From Candidatus Physcousia equi (GTDB lineage: Bacteria; Bacteroidota; Bacteroidia; Bacteroidales; Bacteroidaceae), in contig JAGHUD010000011.1 in the NCBI GenBank assembly GCA_018065005.1, positions 1-64,000 of the forward strand: DNA of 64,000 nucleotides, written 5' to 3'. The notes beneath the pieces were generated by a model. That model was given only the letters and a program-made list of their open reading frames with translations, had not been told where the DNA came from and searched no databases. Below, one piece after another: positions 37,739-46,305 of this stretch. Every line of letters begins with the position of its first letter. The stretch's first letter is position 1. The position numbers and the translations under genes were made by a program.

Positions 37739-37770
37739 CAAAGGTACGACAAAATTGCGAACTGACCAAG
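37739..37770 (-). promoter_or_regulatory. Promoter of the rpsF operon
   Basis: On the minus strand TACCTTTG (37739-37746) is a perfect -7 element, with CTTG (37767-37770) 20 bases upstream, one base from the TTTG consensus. Confidence 0.75.
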
Positions 37771-37907
37771 CCTTTCTGTTCATTTTCGTTACAAAAGCAT
37801 AGTTTTTAATCTTTTTTCCGTCTTTTTCTTTCTTTTATTGAAAAAAAAATCGTTATTTTGTGTCGCAATCCGAATTTGGTATTTAAAAATAAAACAGCAT
37901 AAAGACT

Positions 37908-38072
37908 ATGACAAAGTATTTAGGTGTAGCACTGGTCGTACTAGGTACGATTATGCTTGTGATCAGTTACCTCTCCCAGACGTTGGTGGACATGAACTTC
38001 TATCAGCTCGCCGCCATCGTAGCCATCCTCGTAGGAGTAGTTCTCCATATTTACTTCTTGAGAAAGGCATAA
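37908..38072 (+). CDS. Small two-helix membrane protein, 54 residues
   Basis: The short frame encodes MTKYLGVALVVLGTIMLVI, SYLSQTLVDMNFYQ, then LAAIVAILVGVVLHIYFL and RKA. There are two hydrophobic helices joined by a polar loop, and a positively charged end. The start ATG at 37908 follows an A-rich leader. Bacteroidales genomes often carry similar 50-60-residue membrane proteins of unknown function. The clean helix pattern and wobble use argue that it is translated. Confidence 0.7.
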   Translation: MTKYLGVALVVLGTIMLVISYLSQTLVDMNFYQLAAIVAILVGVVLHIYFLRKA

Positions 38073-38150
38073 TATCTACTATTACTGCCAGCGGGGGGAG
38101 GAGCAAAGCCGTTCATCTTTGCCCTTCGACACACCCTTTGGCAAGGAGAG

Positions 38151-38185
38151 AAGCGCCGCTCTGCACATTTGGCAGAACGGCGCTT
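38151..38185. other. Strong hairpin between small membrane protein gene and rprY
   Basis: AAGCGCCG (38151-38158) pairs with CGGCGCTT (38178-38185), with an inner TCTGC/GCAGA stem. There is no T-run. A second inverted repeat, CGACCCATC (38216-38224) and GATGGGTCG (38256-38264), follows. They probably end the converging transcripts. Nothing else is seen in 38073-38307. Confidence 0.5.
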
Positions 38186-38307
38186 ATTGATTCGTGGTCC
38201 CCCCGCTCGTCGCTACGACCCATCGCCGGAGCAAGCACGCAAGCGACACCGACGGGATGGGTCGAGGGCGGGGGAGCCGATGGAGCGAGGGGGGGGCGAA
38301 CTTTCTG

Positions 38308-39030
38308 TTATTCTCCGTCCTCGGGTGAGGGAGGCACGATGAGGCGGTAGCCTTTGCCGTGGACGTTGCTGATCTCCACTTGTGGGTCGTCCTTGAGCAA
38401 CTTGCGCAGCTTGGTGATGTAGACATCCATGGAGCGCGCATTGAAGTAGTTGTCGTCCGTCCAGATGGTTTTGAGTGCCAGCTCACGCTGCAGCACGTCG
38501 TTGGTGTGGCGGCAGAGGAGTGTGAGCAGTTCGTTTTCTTTGGTGGTGAGTTTTGTTTCCACTCCGTTGCGCATCAGGTTCTGTCGGCGAATGTCGTAGG
38601 TGTAGGAGCCCAACTGATAGACCGTGCGGTTCTTATTCTTCTTGCCAGCCACACGGCGAAGGATGGCCTCCATGCGGAAGAGCAGCTCGTCCATCGAGAA
38701 GGGCTTGGTGATATAGTCGTCGGCACCGATGCGGAATCCCTCGAAGACGTCCTCCTTGAGGTTCTTTGCCGTGAGGAAGATGATGGGCACCTCAACGTTG
38801 ATGGCACGAATCTCCTGTGCCAACTGGAATCCGTCCTTGCGGGGCATCATCACGTCGAAGACACAAAGGTCGTATTGTTTGGCACAGAACGCACGATAGC
38901 CTTCCTCACCGTCGAGACAGAGGTCTGCGTCGTAGTTCTTGGCCTGGAGATAGTCACGGAGGAGCATTCCGAGACTCTCGTCGTCCTCGCAAAGGAGGAT
39001 CTTCTTCTTTTCGTCCAAATTCAAGTTCAT
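38308..39030 (-). CDS. rprY: OmpR-family response regulator RprY
   Basis: The 240-residue protein has a receiver domain with acidic pocket E15-D16-D17, phosphate acceptor D59 in VFDVMMPRKDG and K109 in ITKPF. The C-terminal winged helix carries TTKENELLTLLCRH and ARSMDVYITKLRKLL. It pairs with the kinase encoded 59 bp upstream. RprXY was described in Bacteroides fragilis in relation to tetracycline resistance; its natural regulon includes stress genes in relatives. The assignment rests on close similarity in layout and motifs. Confidence 0.88.
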   Translation of the reverse strand: MNLNLDEKKKILLCEDDESLGMLLRDYLQAKNYDADLCLDGEEGYRAFCAKQYDLCVFDVMMPRKDGFQLAQEIRAINVEVPIIFLTAKNLKEDVFEGFRIGADDYITKPFSMDELLFRMEAILRRVAGKKNKNRTVYQLGSYTYDIRRQNLMRNGVETKLTTKENELLTLLCRHTNDVLQRELALKTIWTDDNYFNARSMDVYITKLRKLLKDDPQVEISNVHGKGYRLIVPPSPEDGE

Positions 39031-39089
39031 AGTGTTTCTATAATTTTGAGGTTATTGTTCTGTTAAGTATTCTTTTCCGCCCTCCTCTC

Positions 39090-40598
39090 CTACTCATTCG
39101 GCAGTGTGATGATGAAGCGGGTTCCTTGTCCGTATTCGCTCTCCACCTTTATCTTTCCGCGCGAGAGATGGATGATGGTGTGCACGTAGGCGAGTCCGAG
39201 TCCGAAGCCTTTGACGTTGTGTTGATTGCCGGTGTGCACGCGGTAGAATCGCTCGAAGATGTGTCCAAGGTCTTTCTTCTGAATGCCGATTCCATTATCC
39301 TGCACGGTCACTTGAACGTTGCCGCCGACGTTTTCGGTGTGCACGACGAGTTGCATCTGCACATTCGGGCGGGCATATTTGACGGCATTGTCCAAGAGGT
39401 TGAAAAAGACATTCGTCAGGTGCATCTCATCTCCTCGCACAACGGGGTCGTCTGCCATCATCTGTGCTTCCAGTGTGCCACCGTTTTGGCGTATGCGGAG
39501 CTGCTGTGTCGTGATGACGGTTTGCAGCATATCGTGCAGGTCCAGTCTTTCCGACTTCAGTCGGATGTTGTCGTGGTCGAAGAGCGACATCTGCAGCACC
39601 TTCTCCACCTGGAAGCGCAGTCGCCGGGTTTCGTCAGAGATGACCGTGCTCAAGTGGTCGTACATCCGTTCTGTCTTTGCCACCGACTTGTCGTTGAGCA
39701 TCTGTGCAGCCAGAGAGATGCTTGCCAGAGGTGTCTTGAACTCATGCGTCATGTTGTTGATGAAGTCGTTCTTCATCTCGCTCACCTTCTTCTGGCGCGC
39801 CAGCTGCCAGATGGTGTAACCCACCACGACGAGCAGCAGAATGGTGAAGAGGAGCATGGGCATGAGCGTGTTGGCAACGCCCCAGATGTGGTCGTTCATG
39901 GTTGGGAAGTGGACGCGCATCACGCCCATCTTTGCCATGGGATCGTTGCGGAAGAGCGTTTGAGAATAGCAATACTCCGACCCGGTGTCCTCGTAGTCAG
40001 AGCAGCGGAATACTTCTTCTCCGTCTGCCGTCTCCACCTTGAAGTGGAAGGGTATTGTGATGCCATTGCGGCGCAGTGCCTCGGTGAGCAAGGCATCGAG
40101 CATCACGGTATCCACTCGATCCTTGAGGTCTTGCTCGCTGGCATGGTAGAGTATGGTGTAGATGACCTCGTCGAGCACGCCACGCTGATAGATGTAGGCG
40201 TTGCGCACGGACTCTAGAAACGAGCGTGTGGTCTCTTCGGTGGGACGCTTGTGCATGTTCAACAGGGGCAGCGGACGCACTGGATTGAACAACGTGGGGC
40301 GCGTGACGAACAAGGTCTCGCCCTGCGTGATGCCCACCCCTGAGTAGCGTGGCGACTGTGCGTGGACAACGGAGTCGAGTTCCTGCTCATGGCTGTAGGT
40401 TATGCTTTCGAGGTAGCGGAAGGTCTCGTTGCGCTCCAGGTCGCGCGATGCCTGATTGAGACTGCGCAAGACAGCCTCGTCGAATTCATCCTTTCTCATC
40501 TTCACCATCAGTTTGGCATTATGCCACTGCATGAAGATCAGGATGCCACTCACGAGCACGATGAGCGAGGCGAGTATCGAGATGAGTTTTCTTTTCAT
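39090..40598 (-). CDS. rprX: Sensor histidine kinase RprX
   Basis: The 502-residue protein has membrane helices at about 6-25 and 243-263 flanking a 215-residue periplasmic sensor. The H-box is NNMTHEFKTPLASIS (H285), followed by the N-box NVFFNLLDNAVKYA, DNGIGIQ and GFGLGLAYV of the ATPase domain. A -7 box TAACTTTG at 40603-40610 leaves only four bases before the ATG, so its mRNA may be leaderless. Confidence 0.88.
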   Translation of the reverse strand: MKRKLISILASLIVLVSGILIFMQWHNAKLMVKMRKDEFDEAVLRSLNQASRDLERNETFRYLESITYSHEQELDSVVHAQSPRYSGVGITQGETLFVTRPTLFNPVRPLPLLNMHKRPTEETTRSFLESVRNAYIYQRGVLDEVIYTILYHASEQDLKDRVDTVMLDALLTEALRRNGITIPFHFKVETADGEEVFRCSDYEDTGSEYCYSQTLFRNDPMAKMGVMRVHFPTMNDHIWGVANTLMPMLLFTILLLVVVGYTIWQLARQKKVSEMKNDFINNMTHEFKTPLASISLAAQMLNDKSVAKTERMYDHLSTVISDETRRLRFQVEKVLQMSLFDHDNIRLKSERLDLHDMLQTVITTQQLRIRQNGGTLEAQMMADDPVVRGDEMHLTNVFFNLLDNAVKYARPNVQMQLVVHTENVGGNVQVTVQDNGIGIQKKDLGHIFERFYRVHTGNQHNVKGFGLGLAYVHTIIHLSRGKIKVESEYGQGTRFIITLPNE

Positions 40599-40681
40599 AT
40601 CGCAAAGTTAAGTGTTTCGTTCGTTACTCCGTTCAGAGAAAGGCGGGAAATGTGCCATTCTTTAACATTATTACACAAAGC

Positions 40682-40719
40682 CGAGTGTGCCGTGGGCACA
40701 TCTGCACACGGCACTCTCG
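40682..40719 (-). terminator. Hairpin after the EF-G paralogue gene
   Basis: GTGCCGTG (40687-40694) and CACGGCAC (40707-40714) form a perfect 8-bp stem with an outer CGAG/CTCG extension. On the minus strand it is followed by a short T-rich stretch (CTTTG). It probably ends the fusA2-like transcript before rprX. Confidence 0.65.
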
Positions 40720-40770
40720 TTCTTCTCCTCCACATGAGGCATCTTGAAGGAGCAGGTGGAGCATTTCGCT

Positions 40771-42930
40771 TTAGTCCTCAGCTCCCTTTGTTGCTTCGTA
40801 TTCCTTGATGAGTTGCTGCTGCACGTCGGTGGGCACAAGTTCGTAGCTTGCAAACTTCTGAGTGAAGCTGGCACGACCACCCGTGAGGCTCGACAGCGCC
40901 GTGCTGTAGTTGGCCATTTCCTTCATGGGCACCTTAGCTGTGAGCTTCTCGTAGCCTGCCTCACTGCTCGACCCCATGATAAGACCACGACGGCTGGGCA
41001 GGTCGCTCATGACGTCGCCCATGCGGTCGCTGGGCACATAGACTTCTACATCGTTGATGGGCTCCAGAATCTTTGGTCCAGCCTCCTTGAAGGCCTGTGC
41101 GAATGCCTGTCTGCCCGCAAGCATGAAGGAGAGTTCGTTGCTGTCCACTGGGTGCATCTTTCCGTCGTAGACGATGACGCGCACGTCGCGTGCATAGCAT
41201 CCCGTGAGGGGTCCTTGCTCCATGCGCTGCATGATGCCCTTGAGGATGGCGGGCATGAAACGTGCATCGATGGCACCGCCCACAACGCTGTTCACAAACA
41301 CGAGCTTTCCGCCCCATTCGAGGTCGACGGTCTCGGTTGACTTAGCATTGATGCGATACTCCTGACCTCCAAATCGATAAACGTCGGGGGCTGGCATGCC
41401 TTCGTAGTAAGGCTCCACGATGAGGTGCACCTCGCCGAACTGTCCTGCTCCACCCGATTGCTTCTTGTGGCGATAGTCGGCACGCGCTTCCTTCGTAATG
41501 GTTTCGCGATAAGGAATCTTGGGTTCGTCAAACACGATTTGCACCTTCTCGTTGTTCTCCATGCGCCACTTCAGGGTGCGCAGATGGAACTCGCCCTGTC
41601 CGTGCACGAGAATCTGCTTGAGTTCTTTGCTTTGTTCCACTCTCCATGTGGGATCCTCTTCACGCATCTTGTTCAGAGCGTTCATCATCTTCTCCGTTTC
41701 GCTTTCGTTGACGGCACGGATGGCGCGTGTGTACTTAGGATTGGGATATTTGATGAAGTTGAAGCGGTGGTCGCAATCCTTTGCGTTGAGCGTATTGCCC
41801 GTCTTCACATCCTTCAGTTTCACGGTGCAACCGATGTCGCCTGCACACAGTTCTTCCACCTTTTCGCGGTTGGCACCAGCGCAGACGTAGATCTGTGCCA
41901 GACGCTCCTTCGAGCCACGGTCTGCATTGCCCAGGTCGTCGCCCTCGTGCACTTTTCCACTCATCACCTTGAAGTACTGCACTTCGCCGATGTGGGGCTC
42001 TACGGCAGTCTTAAAGAAGTAGAGACTGGTGGGACCATTAGAATCGGGCTTGACCACTTCGCCACGCGTATTGTGCACGTCGGGCATCTCGTCGACGAAG
42101 GGAACGACATTGCCCAGGAACTCCATCAGACGACGCACGCCCATGTCGCGGCCTGCACAGACGCAGAAGACGGGGAACATGCCGCGCGCTGCCAATCCCT
42201 TGCGGATGCCTTCGCGCATCTCGTCCTCGGTCAGACTTTCGCTTTCGAAGAATTTCTCCATGAGCGTCTCGTCGTGTTCGGCAGCAGCCTCCACCAGTGT
42301 CTTGTGCATCTCCAACGCCTTGTCCATTTCTTCGGCAGGCACTTCTTCGATGGTGGGCGCACCGCCTTCGGGACCCCACGAATACTTCTTCATGAGAAGG
42401 ACGTCGATGACGGCATTGAAATCGGGACCCGTCTTGATGGGATACTGAATGGGCACTACCTTCGAACCGTAAGCGCCGGTCAGTTGTTCGAGGATGAGGT
42501 CATAGTCGCAGTTCTCGTTGTCGAGTTGGTTGACGAGGAAGATGACGGGCTTGCGCAGTTTCTCCGTGTAGCGGAAGTGATTCTGCGTGCCCACCTCCAG
42601 ACCATATTGTCCGTTTATCAAGAGCAGCGCTGTGTCGGTCACATTCAAGGCTGTGATGTAGCTTCCAGCAAAGTCGTCGGCGCCGGGGCAGTCTATGATG
42701 TTCAGCTTCTTGCCATTCCATTCGGCATGAAACACGGTACTAAATACACTGTAGCCATATTCCTGCTCCACGGGGAAGTAATCGCTCACTGTGTTGCGCA
42801 TGGTGATGCGTCCACGGCGCTTGATCACACCTGCCTCAAAGAGCAGAGACTCTGTCAGAGTCGTCTTTCCGGAGCCGTCATTACCCAACAGGGCAACGTT
42901 TTTGATTTCGTTCGATTGATAGGTTTTCAT
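40771..42930 (-). CDS. Elongation factor G paralogue (EF-G2 type) with altered GTPase centre
   Basis: The 719-residue protein has all five EF-G domains, but the G domain departs from translating EF-G: P-loop GNDGSGKT at 16-23, DCPGA at 80-84 where EF-G has DTPGH (A84 replaces the catalytic histidine), and NQLD at 134-137 for NKxD. Domain IV (QSGGAGQFGEVHLIVEPY) and domain V (MGSSSEAGYEKLTAKVPMKEM) are well kept. In B. thetaiotaomicron an EF-G2 paralogue supports translation without GTP hydrolysis during carbon starvation and gut colonisation. The motif losses place this protein in that group. The canonical fusA is not in the window. Confidence 0.88.
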   Translation of the reverse strand: MKTYQSNEIKNVALLGNDGSGKTTLTESLLFEAGVIKRRGRITMRNTVSDYFPVEQEYGYSVFSTVFHAEWNGKKLNIIDCPGADDFAGSYITALNVTDTALLLINGQYGLEVGTQNHFRYTEKLRKPVIFLVNQLDNENCDYDLILEQLTGAYGSKVVPIQYPIKTGPDFNAVIDVLLMKKYSWGPEGGAPTIEEVPAEEMDKALEMHKTLVEAAAEHDETLMEKFFESESLTEDEMREGIRKGLAARGMFPVFCVCAGRDMGVRRLMEFLGNVVPFVDEMPDVHNTRGEVVKPDSNGPTSLYFFKTAVEPHIGEVQYFKVMSGKVHEGDDLGNADRGSKERLAQIYVCAGANREKVEELCAGDIGCTVKLKDVKTGNTLNAKDCDHRFNFIKYPNPKYTRAIRAVNESETEKMMNALNKMREEDPTWRVEQSKELKQILVHGQGEFHLRTLKWRMENNEKVQIVFDEPKIPYRETITKEARADYRHKKQSGGAGQFGEVHLIVEPYYEGMPAPDVYRFGGQEYRINAKSTETVDLEWGGKLVFVNSVVGGAIDARFMPAILKGIMQRMEQGPLTGCYARDVRVIVYDGKMHPVDSNELSFMLAGRQAFAQAFKEAGPKILEPINDVEVYVPSDRMGDVMSDLPSRRGLIMGSSSEAGYEKLTAKVPMKEMANYSTALSSLTGGRASFTQKFASYELVPTDVQQQLIKEYEATKGAED

Positions 42931-43058
42931 TAGTATTAATTTGTGTTTTGATGGTTTTGCGAGGTCAAAGAAGATTGATTCATTACCTTTTTCGGCATAA
43001 AGTTACACAAATTCCCCGAACCAACAAAATAAATAAACATTTTTTACTCCTTTCGGGG

Positions 43059-43075
43059 CAAAAGTATTATTTTTG
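43059..43075. promoter_or_regulatory. Back-to-back -7 elements for EF-G2 (-) and hemW (+)
   Basis: The minus-strand TACTTTTG (43059-43066) and plus-strand TATTTTTG (43068-43075) lie one base apart. Both match TAnnTTTG, so the two divergent genes would compete for polymerase. Neither has a clear TTTG at -33. Confidence 0.55.
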
Positions 43076-43095
43076 CACACCGAAAAGTCTGAATC

Positions 43096-44217
43096 ATGCC
43101 CTCCGTCTACGTTCACATACCTTTTTGCCAAAGTCGCTGCATCTACTGCGACTTCTACTCCACCACTTCGCTCAGCCTACAGGAGCGCTATGTGGATGCG
43201 CTCCTCAAGGAGATGGAAGGGAGAAAAGGGGAGTGGCCCCAACGCGCGCGAACATTATCTATATATATAGGGGGCGGAACGCCTTCTACCCTCCCACCCT
43301 ATCTGCTGCAACGCCTTCTGGAGCACATCATCGCACTATTTCCCATCGAGAAGGATGCCGAAATCACCGTTGAGGCAAACCCAGACGATGTCAGCGATGC
43401 TTGGATTGATGCTTTGCGCCACAGCTGCGTGAACCGCGTGAGCATGGGGGTGCAGACCTTCGACGACGCCTTGCTCCACACCCTACGCCGCCGCCACAGC
43501 GCCCAGCAGGCGCGCGATGCCGTTGCGCGACTCCAGGCTGCAGGGTTTCGCAACCTAAGCGTCGACCTCATCTACGGTCTGCCGGGACAGACGCTCCCGT
43601 CGTGGGAGCGCGACATAGACGAGGCGTTGCGGCTCGGTGTGCCCCACCTGAGTGCCTACAGTTTGATGTATGAGGAGGGAACGCCCATCACCCACATGCT
43701 TGAAGCTGGCCTCATCGACGAGATGCCCGACGAATGCTCCCTGCAGTGCTTCCAATGGCTGCGCAGCAAGTTGTTGGCTGCCGGATATGAGCAATACGAA
43801 ATCTCCAACTTCGCCCTGCCGGGCTGGCACTCGCGCCACAACAGCGGCTATTGGCAGGGGACGCCCTACCTCGGATTCGGTGCCGGTGCTCATTCCTATG
43901 ACGGACAGAACACACGCCGCGCCAACCTGTCCGACCTCCACACCTATCTCGACTCACCCCTCACCGCTTGCCAACTGGAGCTGCTCTCGCCCACCGACCG
44001 CTACAACGAATACATCATGACGCGACTGCGCACCGCAGCGGGTTTTTCACTCGCAGAACTCACTCACTGCTTCGGCACCCACCTCCGCAACCACAGCATC
44101 GCCGCCATGCGTCCTCATCTCGAGCAGGGCAACCTCGTCTGTCAGGACGAAGTCGTAAGGCTCACCCCTAAGGGCATTTTTGTCAGCAACGAGGTCATGT
44201 CCGACCTCTTTGCCTAA
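43096..44217 (+). CDS. hemW: Haem chaperone HemW (radical SAM, formerly HemN-like)
   Basis: The 373-residue protein has the HemW-type cluster motif C11QSRC15IYC18DF, followed by IGGGTPSTL, VEANPDDV and GVQTFDD. The C-terminal HemN_C domain is present. HemW binds haem and passes it to respiratory enzymes; it does not act as coproporphyrinogen oxidase. The ATG follows a -7 promoter box by about 20 bases. Confidence 0.92.
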   Translation: MPSVYVHIPFCQSRCIYCDFYSTTSLSLQERYVDALLKEMEGRKGEWPQRARTLSIYIGGGTPSTLPPYLLQRLLEHIIALFPIEKDAEITVEANPDDVSDAWIDALRHSCVNRVSMGVQTFDDALLHTLRRRHSAQQARDAVARLQAAGFRNLSVDLIYGLPGQTLPSWERDIDEALRLGVPHLSAYSLMYEEGTPITHMLEAGLIDEMPDECSLQCFQWLRSKLLAAGYEQYEISNFALPGWHSRHNSGYWQGTPYLGFGAGAHSYDGQNTRRANLSDLHTYLDSPLTACQLELLSPTDRYNEYIMTRLRTAAGFSLAELTHCFGTHLRNHSIAAMRPHLEQGNLVCQDEVVRLTPKGIFVSNEVMSDLFA

Positions 44218-44261
44218 CACGCCCCCCAGCACTTTCTTCTTTGCTGCTTCATGTCCAAAAA

Positions 44262-44351
44262 GTTTCTGCTACGGAAACTTTCGGTTTCTGCTACGGAAAC
44301 TTTCAGTTTCTGCTGCAGAAATTTTTAGTTTCTGCTGCAGAATTTTTTTTT
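44262..44351 (+). repeat. 22-bp-period palindromic repeat array, site 3
   Basis: Four units start at 44262, 44284, 44306 and 44328, exactly 22 bp apart: GTTTCTGCTACGGAAAC twice, then GTTTCTGCTGCAGAAAT and a truncated copy. Spacers are TTTCG, TTTCA and TTTTA. The last unit runs into nine T residues (44343-44351), so the array ends like an intrinsic terminator. It begins 44 bp after the hemW stop. The rest of 44352-44571 holds no gene that I can support. Confidence 0.93.
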
Positions 44352-44571
44352 GGCTGTCAGAGTGTCTCGAAGAAGCGTTGGCAACGAATGAGGAAGTGAG
44401 AGACATCACGCAGCAGTTGAGGCTTTGCCATTGCATCCGACAACGCAAGAGGACTCGTAACGAAAACCATTTACGCACTCCTCTTTTTGTCTCTACTGGG
44501 CAACGATTCTCTTATATAAATCTCCACTCTGCTCATCTGATTTTTCTCAATGCCGTCTTCTCTTGCCATGT

Positions 44572-45450
44572 TTATAGCCAGGGCACTCCGTAATTGATGT
44601 CAGGGTCATCAGCCACAAAAAAGTTATCCCGAGGCAGCAGGACCTTTGCTTTTGCCAATCTTTCTATGTAGTTGCTACGAATAGCACTATTCTCTATTTC
44701 TTCCCTTCTGGCTTTGCTCATTGACAGATACTCAACTTCCATTTCTAATCCAAGGTACTTTCTACCAAGCAAGTTGGCGGCAATGCCTGTTGTGCCACTC
44801 CCATTGAAGGGATCAAGAATCCACGCCCCCATTTGTGTGCTGGCTTGAATCAATCTTAACAAAACGCCTAATGGTTTTTGGGTGGGGTGCTTGCCACATG
44901 ACTTCTCCCAACGTCCAATGGCAGGCAAGCGCCACACATCAGTCATTTGTTTGTCGCCATTGAGTTGCTTCATCAAGTCATAATTGAAGTAGTGAGCAAC
45001 CTTTTGCGACTTTCTTGCCCAAATAATGAACTCTGTGGAGTAAGTAAAGTATCGGCATGATATGTTTGGCGGCGGATTAGTTTTTGCCCATGTTATCACG
45101 TTCAGTATCTTGAATCCCAACTTCAGAAGCTGTTGCTGTACACTGAAAATATTATGATGCGTTCCCGAAATCCAAATTGTTGCACTTTCCTTCATGTGGT
45201 CTCTGCAAGCTGAAAGCCACCTCAGATTGAAGGCATCCATCTCCCCGGGAGTAGAAGGCTTATCCCAGTCCCCTTTGTCCACACAAACGACCTTTCCGCT
45301 CTGATATGATATGCCACCAGCAGACAAAAAGTAGGGTGGATCTGCAAACACCATGTCAAAACCAAACTTGAACTTTGACAAAGTTTCAACGCAATCACCT
45401 TGAATCAAGGTGAAATCATTGTTGGGAGATTTATAGTAAGATGGAATCAT
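44572..45450 (-). CDS. DNA adenine methyltransferase, DpnA-like (type beta)
   Basis: The 292-residue protein has motif IV DPPY at 37-40 before the SAM-binding motif FNGSGT at 215-220, the type beta order. HPTQKP precedes the latter. It resembles DpnA, which in the S. pneumoniae DpnII system methylates GATC, including in single-stranded DNA. Its ATG overlaps the restriction enzyme stop (TAATG), so the two are translationally coupled. The sequence is AT-richer than its neighbours, in line with acquisition by transfer. Confidence 0.88.
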   Translation of the reverse strand: MIPSYYKSPNNDFTLIQGDCVETLSKFKFGFDMVFADPPYFLSAGGISYQSGKVVCVDKGDWDKPSTPGEMDAFNLRWLSACRDHMKESATIWISGTHHNIFSVQQQLLKLGFKILNVITWAKTNPPPNISCRYFTYSTEFIIWARKSQKVAHYFNYDLMKQLNGDKQMTDVWRLPAIGRWEKSCGKHPTQKPLGVLLRLIQASTQMGAWILDPFNGSGTTGIAANLLGRKYLGLEMEVEYLSMSKARREEIENSAIRSNYIERLAKAKVLLPRDNFFVADDPDINYGVPWL

Positions 45451-46277
45451 TATCCCTTAACTTCTTGTAGAAATTCCTTTATGCTTGTGAGGTTGTAAAT
45501 ACTTGGAATAATGCGATAGGCCTCCTGAAGTTTGTTCTTTGCAGACCTCCATCCAATACCATCTGTCACCCACACAAACTCAAACCCTGTCACTGAATTT
45601 ATCTTGGGCGCAATATCAGAATATGAGCGTGCAACCTCATTCAATTTTGATCCTCCTCCACTATAGAAATTGACTTCAATCAGATAAGTCTTCTTTGGGG
45701 TCTGGATGACGAAGTCAAAGCGTTTTTCATCATCGCCAAGTACTCTTTGAAGCTTAGGCCATTCAGTAGAATAAACTTCCTGACGAAATTTGATGCCGTG
45801 TTTCTTCAGGATGTTTGCCACCCTGCCTTCCATGACATGACCGCTGCGATTCTTTCTCGCATTACTGTCAAGACCTGTCTCAATGCCAAAAACATAATCG
45901 ACTAGGTCGTTTATCTTCTTTTGGCGGAACAACTCCGCAAGACCGGTTCCTTCAAGATATTCCATTACACCATCAACACTGCTGAAGAGTCTATCCAGAA
46001 TAATGCTATCGCCGGCAGAGTTGAGAACAACCTTTTTTCCTTCGCTTCGAACTGCAATGAGAATATCCATCACACTAAATGCAGAGCGATCTCTATTCCA
46101 GATGTTTTCCACGCTTCTTCGCAAATCAGTTGTTCCTATCATACTATTGAGCATACAAAGGCTCAATTTGATCTGATCAACATTTGCCGCAATCTTATCA
46201 AAGTCACAAAAGAAATCCAGCGTCTGGTTGGTCTCTTGCAGTTGAGACATGAACTTATTGAAATCTCTATCAGTAGT
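45450..46277 (-). CDS. Type II restriction endonuclease, DpnII family (GATC)
   Basis: The protein has 275 residues from MTTDRDFNKFMSQ. The DpnII hallmarks are present: GLDSNARKNRSGHVME, KRFDFVI, the catalytic strand YLIEVNFYSGGGSKLNE (D189, E202) and FVWVTDGIGWRSAKNKLQE. It cuts unmethylated GATC. Upstream ATGs at 46316 and 46343 overlap the methylase gene and are less likely, since pneumococcal DpnII starts at the equivalent of the chosen position. A perfect palindrome, GTCGAATTCGAC (46290-46301), lies just before the start. Confidence 0.9.
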   Translation of the reverse strand, partial: TTDRDFNKFMSQLQETNQTLDFFCDFDKIAANVDQIKLSLCMLNSMIGTTDLRRSVENIWNRDRSAFSVMDILIAVRSEGKKVVLNSAGDSIILDRLFSSVDGVMEYLEGTGLAELFRQKKINDLVDYVFGIETGLDSNARKNRSGHVMEGRVANILKKHGIKFRQEVYSTEWPKLQRVLGDDEKRFDFVIQTPKKTYLIEVNFYSGGGSKLNEVARSYSDIAPKINSVTGFEFVWVTDGIGWRSAKNKLQEAYRIIPSIYNLTSIKEFLQEVKG

Positions 46278-46305
46278 CATTTTAAGCGTGTCGAATTCGA
46301 CGTTT

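Noticed and set aside
41425-42933. A 502-codon open frame opposite the EF-G paralogue
   Set aside because: It is an antisense shadow of a well-conserved gene with no recognisable domain.
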